Assembly: GCF_001692445.1 (NCBI RefSeq)
Contig: NZ_MAQA01000010.1
Coordinates: 29,923 to 93,922 of the forward strand
DNA from: Oerskovia enterophila
GTDB lineage: Bacteria > Actinomycetota > Actinomycetes > Actinomycetales > Cellulomonadaceae
Length of the DNA: 64,000 bases
Direction: 5' to 3'
Shown: positions 27,005 to 35,892 of the stretch, in pieces
How positions within the stretch are numbered: the stretch's first letter is position 1
Layout of the letters: each line of letters opens with the position of its first letter
The notes under the pieces: model-generated
Told to the model about the DNA's origin: nothing
Databases searched by the model: none
Seen by the model: the letters and a program-made list of their open reading frames with translations, nothing else
Program-made: the position numbers and the translations under genes

Positions 27005-28705
27005 CTAGAGCTCGAGCGTGGGCCAGTCCGCGAAGTCCTCGCGCATCCTGCGGTCGTGCGTCGCGACGACCACGGCCGCAGGCGTGACGCGCAGCGCCTG
27101 GGTGAGCTCGTCGACCAGGTCGATCGAGAGGTGGTTGGTCGGCTCGTCGAGCAGCAGGACGTGCGGCACCGCGAGCAGCGCGCGGGCCAGGTCGAAGCGG
27201 CGACGCTGCCCCGCGGACAGCTCGCGCAGCGGGCGGTCCAGGTCTTCCTCGGTCAGCAGCCCGAGGAACGCGACGGGTACCAGGTGGTCCGGGTCGAGCG
27301 TTCCGGCCGAGAGCAGGTCGAGCGCCTCCTGCGCGTACTCCTCGAAGCCCGTGCGCTCCTCGGCGCCCGGCGGGAGCGCGGGGCCCTCCTGCGCGACGAT
27401 CCCGACCCGCACCCCCTCGGCGACGGACCGCGTGCCGCGGTCGAGCCGGACCGTTCCCGCGAGCGCCGCGAGCAGGGTCGACTTGCCCGACCCGTTCGGC
27501 CCGGTGATCAGCAGCCGTCCCGACGGCGGGATCGCGATGCGCGTCCCGGGCAGATCGAGCCGGGCACCGGCGGGTGCTGCAGCGGTAGCCGGGACGTCGT
27601 CGCCGTCGGGACGGCCGCCGGGCTCGCTCTGACGCTCGCGCTGCCCCGCGTCCACGCGCGTGCTGCGCACCTCGAGCAGCGACAGGTCGGGAGCCCACCC
27701 GGGCGACATGGCCAGCAGGTCGGGGAAGCGCAGCTCGAGCGGGGGCACGGGCACCTCGACGGCCTCGGCCTCGAGCTTCTGCACGAGCCGGTCCGCGGCC
27801 TTGACGTGGATGCGCGCGTGCGTCGCACGACGGTGCTTCTGGCTCCCCTTGGCGGGTCGCCACTCGTCGGAGAGCCCCTCGTACGACGCGTCGAGGCGCT
27901 CGGCGAGCTTCTCGGCACGCTTGCGCTCGGCCCGGTAGCGCTGACGCCACCGGTGCAGGGCCTGGTTCTTGGCGAAGCGGTAGGCGAGGTAGCCCGGCTG
28001 CCCGTACAGGACGGGCTTGCCGTCCATCGCGGGGTCGAGGTCGAGGATCTCGGTCGCGACGTCGTCGAGCAGCTGGCGGTCGTGCGTGACCATGACGATC
28101 CCGCCGCCCCACGCCACGATCTCGCCCGTGAGGAAGTCGATGCCGCTCGTGTCGAGGTGGTTGGTCGGCTCGTCGAGCAGGAGCAGGTCGCTGCGCTCGG
28201 CCAGGCGGCACGCGAGGCGCACGCGGTAGCGCTCGCCGACCGAGAGCGTCAGGAGCTCGCGGTGCGGGTCGCGGCACGCGCCCAGCCGGGACAGCGCGAC
28301 CTCGACGCGACGGTCGGCGTCCCACACGGCCAGGTGCTCGGCGCGGGCCAGGACGTCCGAGAGCTCGGCGAGGCTGCCGTGCTCGTGGTCGAAGTCGCGC
28401 GTCACGGCGTCGAGCTCCGCTCCCACGGCGCGCACGGTCGCGAGGCTGTCGCGGACCAGGTCGCCCACGGTCTGACCGGGCAGCGGGACGAGCTCCTGCT
28501 CGACGACGGCGAGCGAGCCCTGGCGGCGCACGTCACCTCCGCCGGGCGGCAGCGTCCCGGCCAGGACGCCCAGGAGCGTCGACTTCCCGCTGCCGTTCTC
28601 ACCGACCACGCCGAGGCGCGTGCCGGGGGCGACGCGCAGGGAGACGCCCGAGAGGACGGGGCGTCCGGGGTAGGAGAAGGAGAGGTCGTCGACAGCCAGG
28701 TGCAC
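27005..28705 (-). CDS. ABC-F family ATPase (translation/antibiotic-resistance type)
   Basis: A 566-aa protein with two nucleotide-binding domains and no membrane helices. Walker A GENGSGKST lies at 35-43, a second GPNGSGKST near 405, signatures are LSVGERYR and LSAGQRRR, and both domains have LLLDEPTNHLD/LS. The linker between domains (about 230-300) is Arg/Lys-rich, as expected for a P-site tRNA interaction motif. ABC-F proteins act on the ribosome; some give resistance to ribosome-targeting drugs. The specific role is unknown. GTG 28705 has TAGGGT 6 nt upstream. It is convergent with ppk2. Confidence 0.92.
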   Translation of the reverse strand: MHLAVDDLSFSYPGRPVLSGVSLRVAPGTRLGVVGENGSGKSTLLGVLAGTLPPGGGDVRRQGSLAVVEQELVPLPGQTVGDLVRDSLATVRAVGAELDAVTRDFDHEHGSLAELSDVLARAEHLAVWDADRRVEVALSRLGACRDPHRELLTLSVGERYRVRLACRLAERSDLLLLDEPTNHLDTSGIDFLTGEIVAWGGGIVMVTHDRQLLDDVATEILDLDPAMDGKPVLYGQPGYLAYRFAKNQALHRWRQRYRAERKRAEKLAERLDASYEGLSDEWRPAKGSQKHRRATHARIHVKAADRLVQKLEAEAVEVPVPPLELRFPDLLAMSPGWAPDLSLLEVRSTRVDAGQRERQSEPGGRPDGDDVPATAAAPAGARLDLPGTRIAIPPSGRLLITGPNGSGKSTLLAALAGTVRLDRGTRSVAEGVRVGIVAQEGPALPPGAEERTGFEEYAQEALDLLSAGTLDPDHLVPVAFLGLLTEEDLDRPLRELSAGQRRRFDLARALLAVPHVLLLDEPTNHLSIDLVDELTQALRVTPAAVVVATHDRRMREDFADWPTLEL

Positions 28706-28711
28706 GGGTCA

Positions 28712-28717
28712 ACCCTA
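28712..28717 (-). promoter_or_regulatory. Probable leaderless -10 element of the ABC-F gene
   Basis: TAGGGT on the minus strand ends 6 nt before GTG 28705. Confidence 0.5.
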
Positions 28718-28837
28718 GAGGGAGCCGACGGGCGAGCGCGCACTTGCCTCCAGCCTGGCCTTCGTCCCGGCCGTGGACGTGGCCCGCGCGACAGCGGGCA
28801 GGGCGCCGCGGGGAGCCAGGAGAGGGTGGTGCTCCGG

Positions 28838-28843
28838 TAGCGT
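28838..28843 (+). promoter_or_regulatory. Probable leaderless -10 element of the DUF3054 gene
   Basis: TAGCGT is followed by CGTGGCC and then ATG 28851. The same CGTGGCC spacer follows TAGGGT at the right edge of the window. Confidence 0.5.
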
Positions 28844-28850
28844 CGTGGCC

Positions 28851-29267
28851 ATGACCTCGACGCCTGCCACCGCCCCGAACCCGACCCGCCCGACCGTCCG
28901 GACGGGCGTCGTCGCCCTGGCCGTCGTGCTCGACGTCGTCGCGGTCCTCGCGTTCGCGGCGGGAGGCCGGGCGACGCACTCCGCGGACAGCCCGCTGACC
29001 GCGGTCCTGTCGATCGCCTGGCCGTTCCTCGTAGGCCTCGCCGCGGGCTGGGTCCTGCTGCGCGCGTGGCGCCGGCCGTTCGCGGCCTGGCCGACGGGCC
29101 TCGTGCTGTGGGTCACGACGTGGGTCGTGGGGATGGCGCTGCGCTGGGCCACGGGCGAAGGGCTGGCGACCGCGTTCCTCGTGGTGTCGGCAGCGTTCCT
29201 GCTCGCGACGCTCGTGGGCTGGCGGCTCGTCGCGCTCCTGGTGGTCACGCTGCGCGGGCGCCGGTAG
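28851..29267 (+). CDS. DUF3054 family membrane protein
   Basis: A 138-aa integral membrane protein with four predicted helices. It carries the DUF3054 features LDVVAVLAFAAGGRATHS in the first helix and WPTGLVLWVTTWVVGMALR in the third. The family is actinobacterial, with no known function. It is a single plus-strand gene, divergent from the ABC-F gene, with starts 145 bp apart. Confidence 0.88.
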   Translation: MTSTPATAPNPTRPTVRTGVVALAVVLDVVAVLAFAAGGRATHSADSPLTAVLSIAWPFLVGLAAGWVLLRAWRRPFAAWPTGLVLWVTTWVVGMALRWATGEGLATAFLVVSAAFLLATLVGWRLVALLVVTLRGRR

Positions 29268-29453
29268 GGCCGTACGTCTCGTGACCTGGGGCGCCCGCTG
29301 CGCGGGGGCAGGCAGCCCGTCTCGTGACCGGGCACCGCTCGATGCCCTGCACCCCCTGGTGCCGAGAACGCGGTGGAGATCGTTCTGCCCGGTCTGGCGG
29401 CCGCAACATCGTGGTCGAGCGCACGGAACGTCGTTCTCGACGTGCGGCTCGAC

Positions 29454-29493
29454 GTCCGAGCGAGCGCGATCCGGAGGTCACGCTCGCTCGGAC
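29454..29493. terminator. Stem-loop in the 301-bp gap between the DUF3054 gene and rdgB
   Basis: A perfect 13-bp stem GTCCGAGCGAGCG (29454-29466) with 29481-29493 and a 14-nt loop lies between convergent genes and could stop rdgB transcription. The rest of 29268-29568 shows no gene; an 11-bp direct repeat GTCTCGTGACC occurs at its left end. Confidence 0.45.
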
Positions 29494-29568
29494 GCTCGTC
29501 GCCGATCCGACCTGTGGCCCGGCGACCGGGGCACCCCGGCGACCAGGCAGGCCATCGCCACGCGCAGC

Positions 29569-30258
29569 TCAGGCGAGCGGCTGGACCTGGACCTGGACCT
29601 CGTCGACGGCCGTCCCCGTGAGCACCGCGACGACCTGCGGCGCGAGAGCGCGGAACGCCTTGCCGCGGTGGCTGATCGCGTTCTTCTCCGCGGCCGACAG
29701 CTCGGCGGCCGAGCGGGTCTCGCCGTCGGGGAGCAGGATCGGGTCGTAGCCGAACCCGCCCTCGCCACGCGGGGCGGTCAGGAGCGTGCCGCGCATCTCA
29801 CCGGTGCGCACCCACTCTCCCCCGCCCGGCGTCACGAGCGCGGCCGCGCACACGAAGCCTGCGGCCCGGTGCCCGGCGGGAACATCACCGAGCTGTGCGA
29901 GCAGCAGGTCGAGGTTCGCCTGGTCGTCGCCGTGACGACCGGACCAGCGTGCCGAGAAGATGCCCGGCGCCCCGCCCAGGACGTCGACCGCGAGCCCCGA
30001 GTCGTCCGCCACGGCGGGCAGGCCCGTCGCCGCAGCCAGCGCGCGAGCCTTGATGAGCGCGTTCTCCGCGAACGTCACGCCGTCCTCGACGGGCTCCGGC
30101 GCTCCGACCTCGCCCGCCGAGACCACGGCCTCGGGCGGCAGGTCCAGGCCCGGCTGGGCCGCGAGGATGGCCCGCAGCTCGGCGAGCTTGCCCACGTTGT
30201 GGGTCGCGAGCACGAGCCGTGCGCCGGCCGGGACGCTCACGCCGGACGCAGCGCTCAC
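29569..30258 (-). CDS. rdgB: XTP/dITP diphosphatase (HAM1/RdgB)
   Basis: A 229-aa house-cleaning pyrophosphatase that hydrolyses non-canonical purine triphosphates. It has [18 protein letters not shown] near the start (T/SHNxxK substrate motif), [11 protein letters not shown], the catalytic DDSGLAVD and the [11 protein letters not shown] motif. About 11 residues precede the core. The GTG at 30258 overlaps the rph stop as GTGA, the usual rph-rdgB coupling. Confidence 0.96.
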   Translation of the reverse strand: MSAASGVSVPAGARLVLATHNVGKLAELRAILAAQPGLDLPPEAVVSAGEVGAPEPVEDGVTFAENALIKARALAAATGLPAVADDSGLAVDVLGGAPGIFSARWSGRHGDDQANLDLLLAQLGDVPAGHRAAGFVCAAALVTPGGGEWVRTGEMRGTLLTAPRGEGGFGYDPILLPDGETRSAAELSAAEKNAISHRGKAFRALAPQVVAVLTGTAVDEVQVQVQPLA

Positions 30259-31013
30259 CGCGACGCCTCGTCGAGCGCGAGCTGCTGGATGATCGCGAGC
30301 TCGGACGTGCCGTGGAGGGCGAGGTCCAGCAGGACGTCGAGCTCGGTGCGGTTGAACGGCGCGTGCTCGGCCGTGCCCTGCACCTCGACGAAGTCGCCAG
30401 AGCCCGTGACCACCACGTTCATGTCGGTGTCCGCGCGCACGTCCTCGACGTAGGGCAGGTCCAGCATGGGCGTGCCGTCGATGATGCCGACGCTCACGGC
30501 CGACACCGAGTCCGTGAGGACCTTCTTGCCGCCCTTGATCGCACCGTGCTTCTTGCCCCAGGTCACGGCGTCCGCGAGCGCGACGTACGCGCCCGTGATG
30601 GCCGCGGTGCGCGTGCCGCCGTCGGCCTGCAGGACGTCGCAGTCGAGCACGATCGTGTTCTCGCCGAGCGCCGAGACGTCGATCACGGCGCGCAGCGACC
30701 GGCCGATGAGGCGCGAGATCTCGTGCGTGCGCCCGCCGATGCGGCCCTTGACCGACTCGCGGTCGCTGCGGGTGCTGGTCGCGCGCGGGAGCATCGAGTA
30801 CTCGGCCGTGACCCAGCCCTGACCCGAGCCCTTGCGCCAGCGCGGCACGCCCTCGGTGAACGAGGCCGCGCACAGCACGCGCGTGCGGCCGAACTCGACG
30901 AGCACGCTGCCCTCGGCGGCGTCGAGCCAGTTCCGGGTGATCGTGACGGGACGGAGCTCGTCGGGCGCGCGGCCGTCCGCGCGGACGGTCTGGGAGGTGG
31001 AGGCTGAAGTCAT
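30255..31013 (-). CDS. rph: Ribonuclease PH
   Basis: A 252-aa phosphorolytic exoribonuclease that trims tRNA 3' ends. Conserved segments are [33 protein letters not shown], the phosphate-binding [19 protein letters not shown] and the metal-binding [18 protein letters not shown]. Length is typical. ATG 31013 has TAGGCT 6 nt upstream and no Shine-Dalgarno. Confidence 0.98.
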   Translation of the reverse strand: MTSASTSQTVRADGRAPDELRPVTITRNWLDAAEGSVLVEFGRTRVLCAASFTEGVPRWRKGSGQGWVTAEYSMLPRATSTRSDRESVKGRIGGRTHEISRLIGRSLRAVIDVSALGENTIVLDCDVLQADGGTRTAAITGAYVALADAVTWGKKHGAIKGGKKVLTDSVSAVSVGIIDGTPMLDLPYVEDVRADTDMNVVVTGSGDFVEVQGTAEHAPFNRTELDVLLDLALHGTSELAIIQQLALDEASR

Positions 31014-31019
31014 GGAGCC

Positions 31020-31025
31020 AGCCTA
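31020..31025 (-). promoter_or_regulatory. Probable leaderless -10 element of rph
   Basis: TAGGCT on the minus strand ends 6 nt before ATG 31013. It overlaps the 3' end of the region just before the MBL gene stop at 31033, so rph-rdgB can be transcribed separately from murI-MBL. Confidence 0.5.
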
Positions 31026-31032
31026 TCCGGGC

Positions 31033-31908
31033 TCAGAGCGTGAAGACCCGGCCCGTCGCGGCGAGGTCGACCGGCCCCGCGTAGACCGCGGTGGCCTCGT
31101 CGCGCGCGGCCCGCTTGTCGTTCCACGCGGGCAGGTGGGTGAGGACCAGGCGCTTGGCGCCCGCCGCCGTGGCGACCTCGCCCGCCCGCCGTCCCGTGAG
31201 GTGGATACCGCGGTCGACCGCGTCGTCGCGTCCCTCGTGGAACGCGGCCTCCGCCAGGAGCAGGTCGGCGCCACGGGCCAGCTCGACCACGCCGTCGCAG
31301 ACGTCGGTGTCGCCCGTGTACGCGAGCGTGACCCGCTCCCCGGGGGCCAGGCTCGAGGGCCCGGTCACGCGCACGCCGTAGGCCTCGACCGGGTGGAACA
31401 CGCGGAACGGCTCGATCTCGAGCGGGCCGACACTGACGACCTGCCCCGGGACCCACGCCCGGAAGTCGAACTGGGACTCGAGAGACTCCCCCGCCTCCAG
31501 GCCGTAGGTCGCCCCGATCCGCTCGGCCGTGTTCGAGGGGCCCCACACGGGCAGCGTGCCCGCCGTGGCCTGGTCGGCGGACCCACCAGGGGCGCCGGAG
31601 GCCGCGGCCGCTCCCGTGCCCGAGGCGGCCGCCGCCGTGAGCCGGTCCGGGTGGTACTTGAGGTACACGTAGAGCCCGCACACGTCCACGAAGTGGTCGG
31701 GGTGCAGGTGGGACAGGCCGATCGCGTCGAGCCGGCGCGGGTCGAGGATCCCCTGGAGCGCACCGAGCGCGCCGTTGCCCATGTCCAGCAGGAGGTTCCA
31801 CTCCCGCCCGTCCGGCGAGTCCGCGGCGGGCACCTGGACCAGGTAGGAGGACGCAGGAGAGTCGGGGCCGGCGAACGAGCCGGAGCAGCCGACGACGACC
31901 AGCCGCAT
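31033..31908 (-). CDS. MBL-fold metallo-hydrolase
   Basis: A 291-aa metallo-beta-lactamase-fold hydrolase. The metal-binding HxHxDH is His67-x-His69-x-Asp71-His72 in LSHLHPDHFVD; further ligands appear in AYTGDTD and LTHLP. The fold is close to RNase Z / phosphodiesterase-like proteins. It has an Ala/Gly-rich insertion (about 90-115). In actinobacteria this gene stands between murI and rph and is sometimes called a cyclic nucleotide phosphodiesterase; that activity is unproven here. The ATG shares one base with the murI stop (TGATG). Confidence 0.92.
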   Translation of the reverse strand: MRLVVVGCSGSFAGPDSPASSYLVQVPAADSPDGREWNLLLDMGNGALGALQGILDPRRLDAIGLSHLHPDHFVDVCGLYVYLKYHPDRLTAAAASGTGAAAASGAPGGSADQATAGTLPVWGPSNTAERIGATYGLEAGESLESQFDFRAWVPGQVVSVGPLEIEPFRVFHPVEAYGVRVTGPSSLAPGERVTLAYTGDTDVCDGVVELARGADLLLAEAAFHEGRDDAVDRGIHLTGRRAGEVATAAGAKRLVLTHLPAWNDKRAARDEATAVYAGPVDLAATGRVFTL

Positions 31909-32711
31909 CAGACGGCCTCCACGAGCGAGACCTCAGGCCCGAGGAACCGGCGCGCGAGCTGGTCGAACGGCTCGGCGCTCCCGGTCGCGCGGAAGCGGTG
32001 CCGCGGCGCACCTGCCTCGCGCGAGCGCTCGAGGCCGTGCGCGACGAGCGTGCGGTAGACGTCCTTCGCGGTCTCCTCGGCGCTCGAGACGAGCGTGACC
32101 TCGTCGCCCATGACGTAGGAGATGGCGCCCGCGAGCAGCGGGTAGTGCGTACAGCCGAGCACCAGGGTGTCGACCCCGGCGGCGCGCACCGGTGCGAGGT
32201 ACTCGTGCGCGATCTCCAGGACCTCGGGGCCCGAGGTCACCCCGGCCTCGACGAGGCGGACGAACTCCGGGCAGGCCTGCGACGTGAGCCGCAGCCCCGG
32301 GGCCACGGCGAACGCGTCGTCGTAGGCGCGCGACTCGATGGTCCCCCGCGTCCCGATCACGCCGATGTTCCCCGTGCGGGTCGCCGCCACTGCGCGGCGC
32401 GCCGCGGGCAGGATGACCTCGATCACGGGCATCCCGTAGCGCGCCGTGTACCGCTCGCGCGCGTCGCGCAGCACCGCGGACGACGCCGTGTTGCACGCGA
32501 TGACGAGCATCTTGACGCCCTCGTCGACAAGCTGGTCCATGATCGAGAGCGCCATGGCTCGCACCGCGGCGAGCGGCTTGGGCCCGTACGGGCTGTTCGC
32601 CGTGTCCCCGATGTACAGCAGCGACTCGTTCGGCAGCTGGTCGAGGATCGAGCGGGCGACGGTGAGTCCCCCGACTCCCGAGTCGAAGATGCCGATGGGT
32701 GCGTCGTTCAC
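31908..32711 (-). CDS. murI: Glutamate racemase
   Basis: A 267-aa cofactor-independent racemase supplying D-glutamate for peptidoglycan. The catalytic cysteines are Cys73 in ACNTASSA and the one in LGCTHYPLL (about 184). The N-terminus [15 protein letters not shown] and NSPYGPK are typical. GTG 32711 is chosen because homology begins there and a TAGGCT lies 6 nt upstream; the frame stays open further upstream without family similarity. Confidence 0.97.
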   Translation of the reverse strand: MNDAPIGIFDSGVGGLTVARSILDQLPNESLLYIGDTANSPYGPKPLAAVRAMALSIMDQLVDEGVKMLVIACNTASSAVLRDARERYTARYGMPVIEVILPAARRAVAATRTGNIGVIGTRGTIESRAYDDAFAVAPGLRLTSQACPEFVRLVEAGVTSGPEVLEIAHEYLAPVRAAGVDTLVLGCTHYPLLAGAISYVMGDEVTLVSSAEETAKDVYRTLVAHGLERSREAGAPRHRFRATGSAEPFDQLARRFLGPEVSLVEAV

Positions 32712-32717
32712 GGGGTC

Positions 32718-32723
32718 GAGCCT
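32718..32723 (-). promoter_or_regulatory. Probable leaderless -10 element of murI
   Basis: TAGGCT on the minus strand ends 6 nt before GTG 32711. Confidence 0.55.
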
Positions 32724-32801
32724 AGTGCCGCCCACCCGGGTTGGACGTCTCCGGCGCCCCGGCACCCCTGTGTCGACCGACACAAGGGGCGCCGGGCACG
32801 A

Positions 32802-32835
32802 CGGAGGGCGCCGCACGTACGTGCGGCGCCCTCCG
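32802..32835 (-). terminator. Perfect palindromic terminator
   Basis: A 34-bp perfect palindrome (17 bp each side of 32818/32819, ending in ACGT/ACGT) lies 44 nt after the small membrane protein stop. As RNA it would fold with a four-base loop. A second imperfect hairpin (32761-32793) follows before murI. Confidence 0.8.
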
Positions 32836-32879
32836 GCCCTGGCCCCGGGTCTGCCTGTCAGGACGGCGACCCGGGCTGC

Positions 32880-33035
32880 CTAGACCTTCGCCTTGCCCCG
32901 TCCGATCAGCCCCACGACGAGGCTGACGACGAGCACGATGATGCCGAGCCAGATCAGGAACTTCGCTGCTTCGACGGCCACACCGAACACGAGCAGCACG
33001 ACTCCGACGAGCAGGATGATGAGCCACGTAGGCAT
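32880..33035 (-). CDS. Small hydrophobic membrane protein, 51 aa
   Basis: A short protein MPTWLIILLVGVVLLVFG... with two hydrophobic segments separated by VEAAKFLIW, and a basic tail GRGKAKV. ATG 33035 is preceded by GAGGG. Its leader contains a perfect hairpin CCGGGACG/CGTCCCGG (33056-33075). It resembles abundant low-molecular-weight membrane proteins often induced by stress; the function is unknown. It has its own terminator, so it is monocistronic. Confidence 0.8.
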   Translation of the reverse strand: MPTWLIILLVGVVLLVFGVAVEAAKFLIWLGIIVLVVSLVVGLIGRGKAKV

Positions 33036-33170
33036 GTTGTCCCTCTTTCTCTCGGCCGGGACGCGGACGTCCCGGTTCAACAAGGACAATCCTGACACCA
33101 CTTCACCCTCTGCGCATCTTGACAGAAATGTGGCGAGTGACCTACAAGCATGCTAGGTCGTTTGCGCGAC

Positions 33171-33830
33171 TCAGCGGGGCGAGCGGCGGACCTCGGCGAG
33201 CATCAGGTCCACGAGCGACTCCTGGAGCCAGCCCGACATGAGGAACACGCTCGCGAGGAACCGCCTGGCGGCGTCGGGAGCGCCCTCGTCCTCCTCGACG
33301 TCAGCGGCCTCGCGTGCGAGCACCTCGTCGTGCAGATCCTCGACCTGGTCGTCGGTGCGCAGCTCGAGGCGCTCCGCCAGGACGACCCGGACGTCGGTGA
33401 GGGCCCCCGCGACGCGACGTGCGTCGTCGGGCCGGACGACGAGCGGCGTGAGCGCCTCCGCGTCCTGCGGGTCCCCCGCGAGCAGGAGGTCCGCGAGCAG
33501 CAGCAGCCGCTGCGACTTCTCGGCCGCCAGGTCGCCCTGGGTGAACCGGCGGAACTCGGCCGAGACCCCCGCGTCCTCGGGAGCGGCGTCGGGGAGCAGA
33601 CGGCGGACCGCAGGGTCCGTGGGCGCGCGCACCTCCTCGGGGGGCGCGGAGAGCGGAGCGACGCCCTCGATGGTCGCGGCCTCCGAGGTCGGCGCGGCCT
33701 CCTCGCTCCCGGGGCCCACCTGCTCCTGCAGCAGCTCGACGACGTCACCCACGACGTGCGCGAGGACGAGCCGCTCGGCGGCGCTCAGCTCCGCGACGTA
33801 GCCGCGGCGCGCCCGACGGAACGGGCGCAC
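33171..33830 (-). CDS. DUF2017 domain protein
   Basis: A 219-aa actinobacterial protein of the DUF2017 family, nearly always found next to clpS. The start [20 protein letters not shown] matches the usual DUF2017 N-terminus. The middle is acidic and low complexity, and the C-terminal half (LASVFLMSGWLQESLVDLML) is conserved. GTG 33830 shares a base with the clpS stop TAG. A role in ClpS-dependent proteolysis is suggested only by the linkage. Confidence 0.9.
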   Translation of the reverse strand: MRPFRRARRGYVAELSAAERLVLAHVVGDVVELLQEQVGPGSEEAAPTSEAATIEGVAPLSAPPEEVRAPTDPAVRRLLPDAAPEDAGVSAEFRRFTQGDLAAEKSQRLLLLADLLLAGDPQDAEALTPLVVRPDDARRVAGALTDVRVVLAERLELRTDDQVEDLHDEVLAREAADVEEDEGAPDAARRFLASVFLMSGWLQESLVDLMLAEVRRSPR

Positions 33831-34135
33831 TACTCCCCGCTCCGCTGCATCGTGGCCCACAACCCGAACTCGTGCATCGCCTGCACGTCCACCTCGACCT
33901 TCTCCCGCCCGCCGGACGAGACCACCGCCCGGCCCTCGTGGTGCACCTGGAGCATGAGCGTCTTGGCCTTCTGCTGGCTGTACCCGAAGTAGCTCTCGAA
34001 GACGTAGCTGACGTAGCTCATGAGATTCACCGGGTCGTTCCACACGAGGGTCACCCAGGTGTCGGCGAGGGAGAGCCCCTCCCGCGTGTCGATCTCCTCG
34101 TCGAGGCGAGGCCCCGCTGTCGCCGTTCCAGTCAC
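33830..34135 (-). CDS. clpS: ATP-dependent Clp protease adaptor ClpS
   Basis: A 101-aa N-end rule adaptor that delivers substrates to ClpC/ClpA. The core [21 protein letters not shown] contains the Asn-Asp pair that binds the N-terminal amine, followed by [13 protein letters not shown], where His residues line the specificity pocket. GTG 34135 has TAGAGT 6 nt upstream and no Shine-Dalgarno. Divergent from pncB. Confidence 0.96.
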   Translation of the reverse strand: MTGTATAGPRLDEEIDTREGLSLADTWVTLVWNDPVNLMSYVSYVFESYFGYSQQKAKTLMLQVHHEGRAVVSSGGREKVEVDVQAMHEFGLWATMQRSGE

Positions 34136-34141
34136 GACCCC

Positions 34142-34147
34142 ACTCTA
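34142..34147 (-). promoter_or_regulatory. Probable leaderless -10 element of clpS
   Basis: TAGAGT on the minus strand ends 6 nt before GTG 34135. Confidence 0.5.
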
Positions 34148-34281
34148 TGCGGTGCCCCACCACCCGCCGCGCGCCGTCCATGCGCAGGTGGGAGCGCTGA
34201 ACGCGGGTGCACGGCGCCCCGGCCGGCACGTGCGTGCGCCCGCTCGTGCGGGCACGCACGCCCCGCGAGCCGCTTCTGCCC

Positions 34282-34287
34282 TAGGTT
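34282..34287 (+). promoter_or_regulatory. Probable leaderless -10 element of pncB
   Basis: TAGGTT ends 6 nt before ATG 34294; no Shine-Dalgarno is visible. Confidence 0.5.
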
Positions 34288-34293
34288 GGGCAC

Positions 34294-35685
34294 ATGAGTC
34301 CCGCAGACCGCCCGGGCACCGGCGCCCCGGCCGCTCACCGTGCCCCGTTCGCCCCCTCCGCCCAGACCTCGCTGCTGACGGACCGCTACGAGCTCACGAT
34401 GCTCCAGGCCGCGCTCGCCGACGGCACCGCCGAGAGGCACTGCCTCTTCGAGGTCTTCACGCGACGCCTGCCCGCTGGACGCCGCTACGGCGTGCTCGCC
34501 GGGACCGGTCGCGTCCTCGAGTCGCTCGCGACGTTCCGGTTCACCGACCTCGAGCTCGACTGGCTCCGAGAGGCGGGCGTGGTCGACGAGCGCACGCTCG
34601 ACTACCTCGCGGGCTACCGGTTCACGGGCTCGATCACCGGGTACGCCGAGGGCGACGTGTTCTTCCCCCAGTCCCCCGTCATGGTCGTCGAGGGCACGTT
34701 CGCCGAGGCCGTCCTGCTCGAGACGCTCGTGCTCTCGATCCTCAACTACGACTCCGCGGTCGCCTCGGCCGCCTCGCGCATGACGAGCGCCGCCGTCGAG
34801 CGCCCCTGCCTCGAGATGGGCTCGCGGCGGGCGAACGAGCACGCAGCCGTCGCGGCGGCGCGCGCCGCGGCCGTCGCTGGCTTCGCGGGGACGTCCAACC
34901 TCGAGGCCGGGCGCCGGTACGGGATCGAGACGATCGGCACCGCCGCGCACGCGTTCACGCTCCTGCACGACGACGAGCCCTCGGCCTTCGCGGCCCAGGT
35001 CGCCTCCCTGGGGGCGGGGACCACGCTCCTCGTCGACACCTACGACGTGCGCCAGGGCGTCAAGAACGCGATCGCCGCGGCAGGGACCGGGCTCGGGGCC
35101 GTCCGCCTCGACTCCGGGGACCTCGGCATCCAGGCCGTCGAGGTCCGCAAGCAGCTCGACGGGCTGGGCGCCCAGAACACCCGGATCACTGTGACCTCCG
35201 ACCTCGACGAGTACGCGATCGCCGCGCTCGCGGCGGCGCCCGTCGACGCCTACGGCGTGGGCACCTCGCTCGTGACGGGCTCGGGCGCCCCGACCTGCGG
35301 CATGGTCTACAAGCTCGTGTCCCGCGCCGACGCCGACGGGATCCTGCAGCCGGTCGCGAAGGCATCGACCGCCAAGACCAGCACGGGCGGTCGCAAGTCC
35401 GCGGCCCGCCAGTTCGGCGACGACGGGCGGGCCGTCGCCGAGGTCCTCGTCACCGGGCCCGACGACGTCGTCGCGGCCTGGGAGGCCGACGCCGACGAGG
35501 ACCTGCGTCCCCTGCACGTCCCGCTCGTCGTCGACGGCGCGGTCGACTCCCGCTGGATCGGTGCGTACGGCGTGCACAACGCGGCGCGGCGCCACGCCGA
35601 GGCACGGGCAGAGCTTCCTCGCGGCGCCCGACGCCTGTCCGCGGGCGACCCCGCGCTGCCGACCGTGGTGCGCCGCCTCGACTGA
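34294..35685 (+). CDS. pncB: Nicotinate phosphoribosyltransferase
   Basis: A 463-aa enzyme that salvages nicotinate into nicotinate mononucleotide. Family motifs are LTDRYELTMLQAAL, MGSRRANEHAAVAAARAA, the IGTAAHAFTLLH segment with the phosphorylatable His, and AVRLDSGDLGIQAVEVRKQLD. About 27 variable residues precede the core. NMN made here feeds nadD, which lies 30 kb away in this window. It is divergent from clpS in the order typical of actinobacteria. Confidence 0.96.
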   Translation: MSPADRPGTGAPAAHRAPFAPSAQTSLLTDRYELTMLQAALADGTAERHCLFEVFTRRLPAGRRYGVLAGTGRVLESLATFRFTDLELDWLREAGVVDERTLDYLAGYRFTGSITGYAEGDVFFPQSPVMVVEGTFAEAVLLETLVLSILNYDSAVASAASRMTSAAVERPCLEMGSRRANEHAAVAAARAAAVAGFAGTSNLEAGRRYGIETIGTAAHAFTLLHDDEPSAFAAQVASLGAGTTLLVDTYDVRQGVKNAIAAAGTGLGAVRLDSGDLGIQAVEVRKQLDGLGAQNTRITVTSDLDEYAIAALAAAPVDAYGVGTSLVTGSGAPTCGMVYKLVSRADADGILQPVAKASTAKTSTGGRKSAARQFGDDGRAVAEVLVTGPDDVVAAWEADADEDLRPLHVPLVVDGAVDSRWIGAYGVHNAARRHAEARAELPRGARRLSAGDPALPTVVRRLD

Positions 35686-35818
35686 CGGGATGCGGCCCGT
35701 GCCGCCATGACGGTCCGAGACTCGTCGGCACCTCGACTCTCGGTCGCTCTCGGCAAGATGGTCGGTCGCCGTCGGCGGGCAGGCCCGTCGCCGTCGGCGG
35801 GCTCGTCCCTTCCGACGC

Positions 35819-35857
35819 CAGAGGGCCCGCACGCTCACCGAGCGTGCGGGCCCTCTG
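35819..35857 (-). terminator. Terminator of the helicase operon
   Basis: An 18-bp perfect stem (35819-35836 with 35840-35857) and 3-nt loop lie 36 nt after the helicase stop. Just to its left (35765-35805) is a short tandem repeat of GTCGCCGTCGGCGGGC. Confidence 0.85.
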
Positions 35858-35892
35858 CGGTCGCGGAGCACGCCCCGCCGCGACGACGACCG

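Noticed and set aside
35765..35805. Short tandem repeat GTCGCCGTCGGCGGGC
   Set aside because: Only two copies in a GC-rich spacer; probably a local duplication without function.
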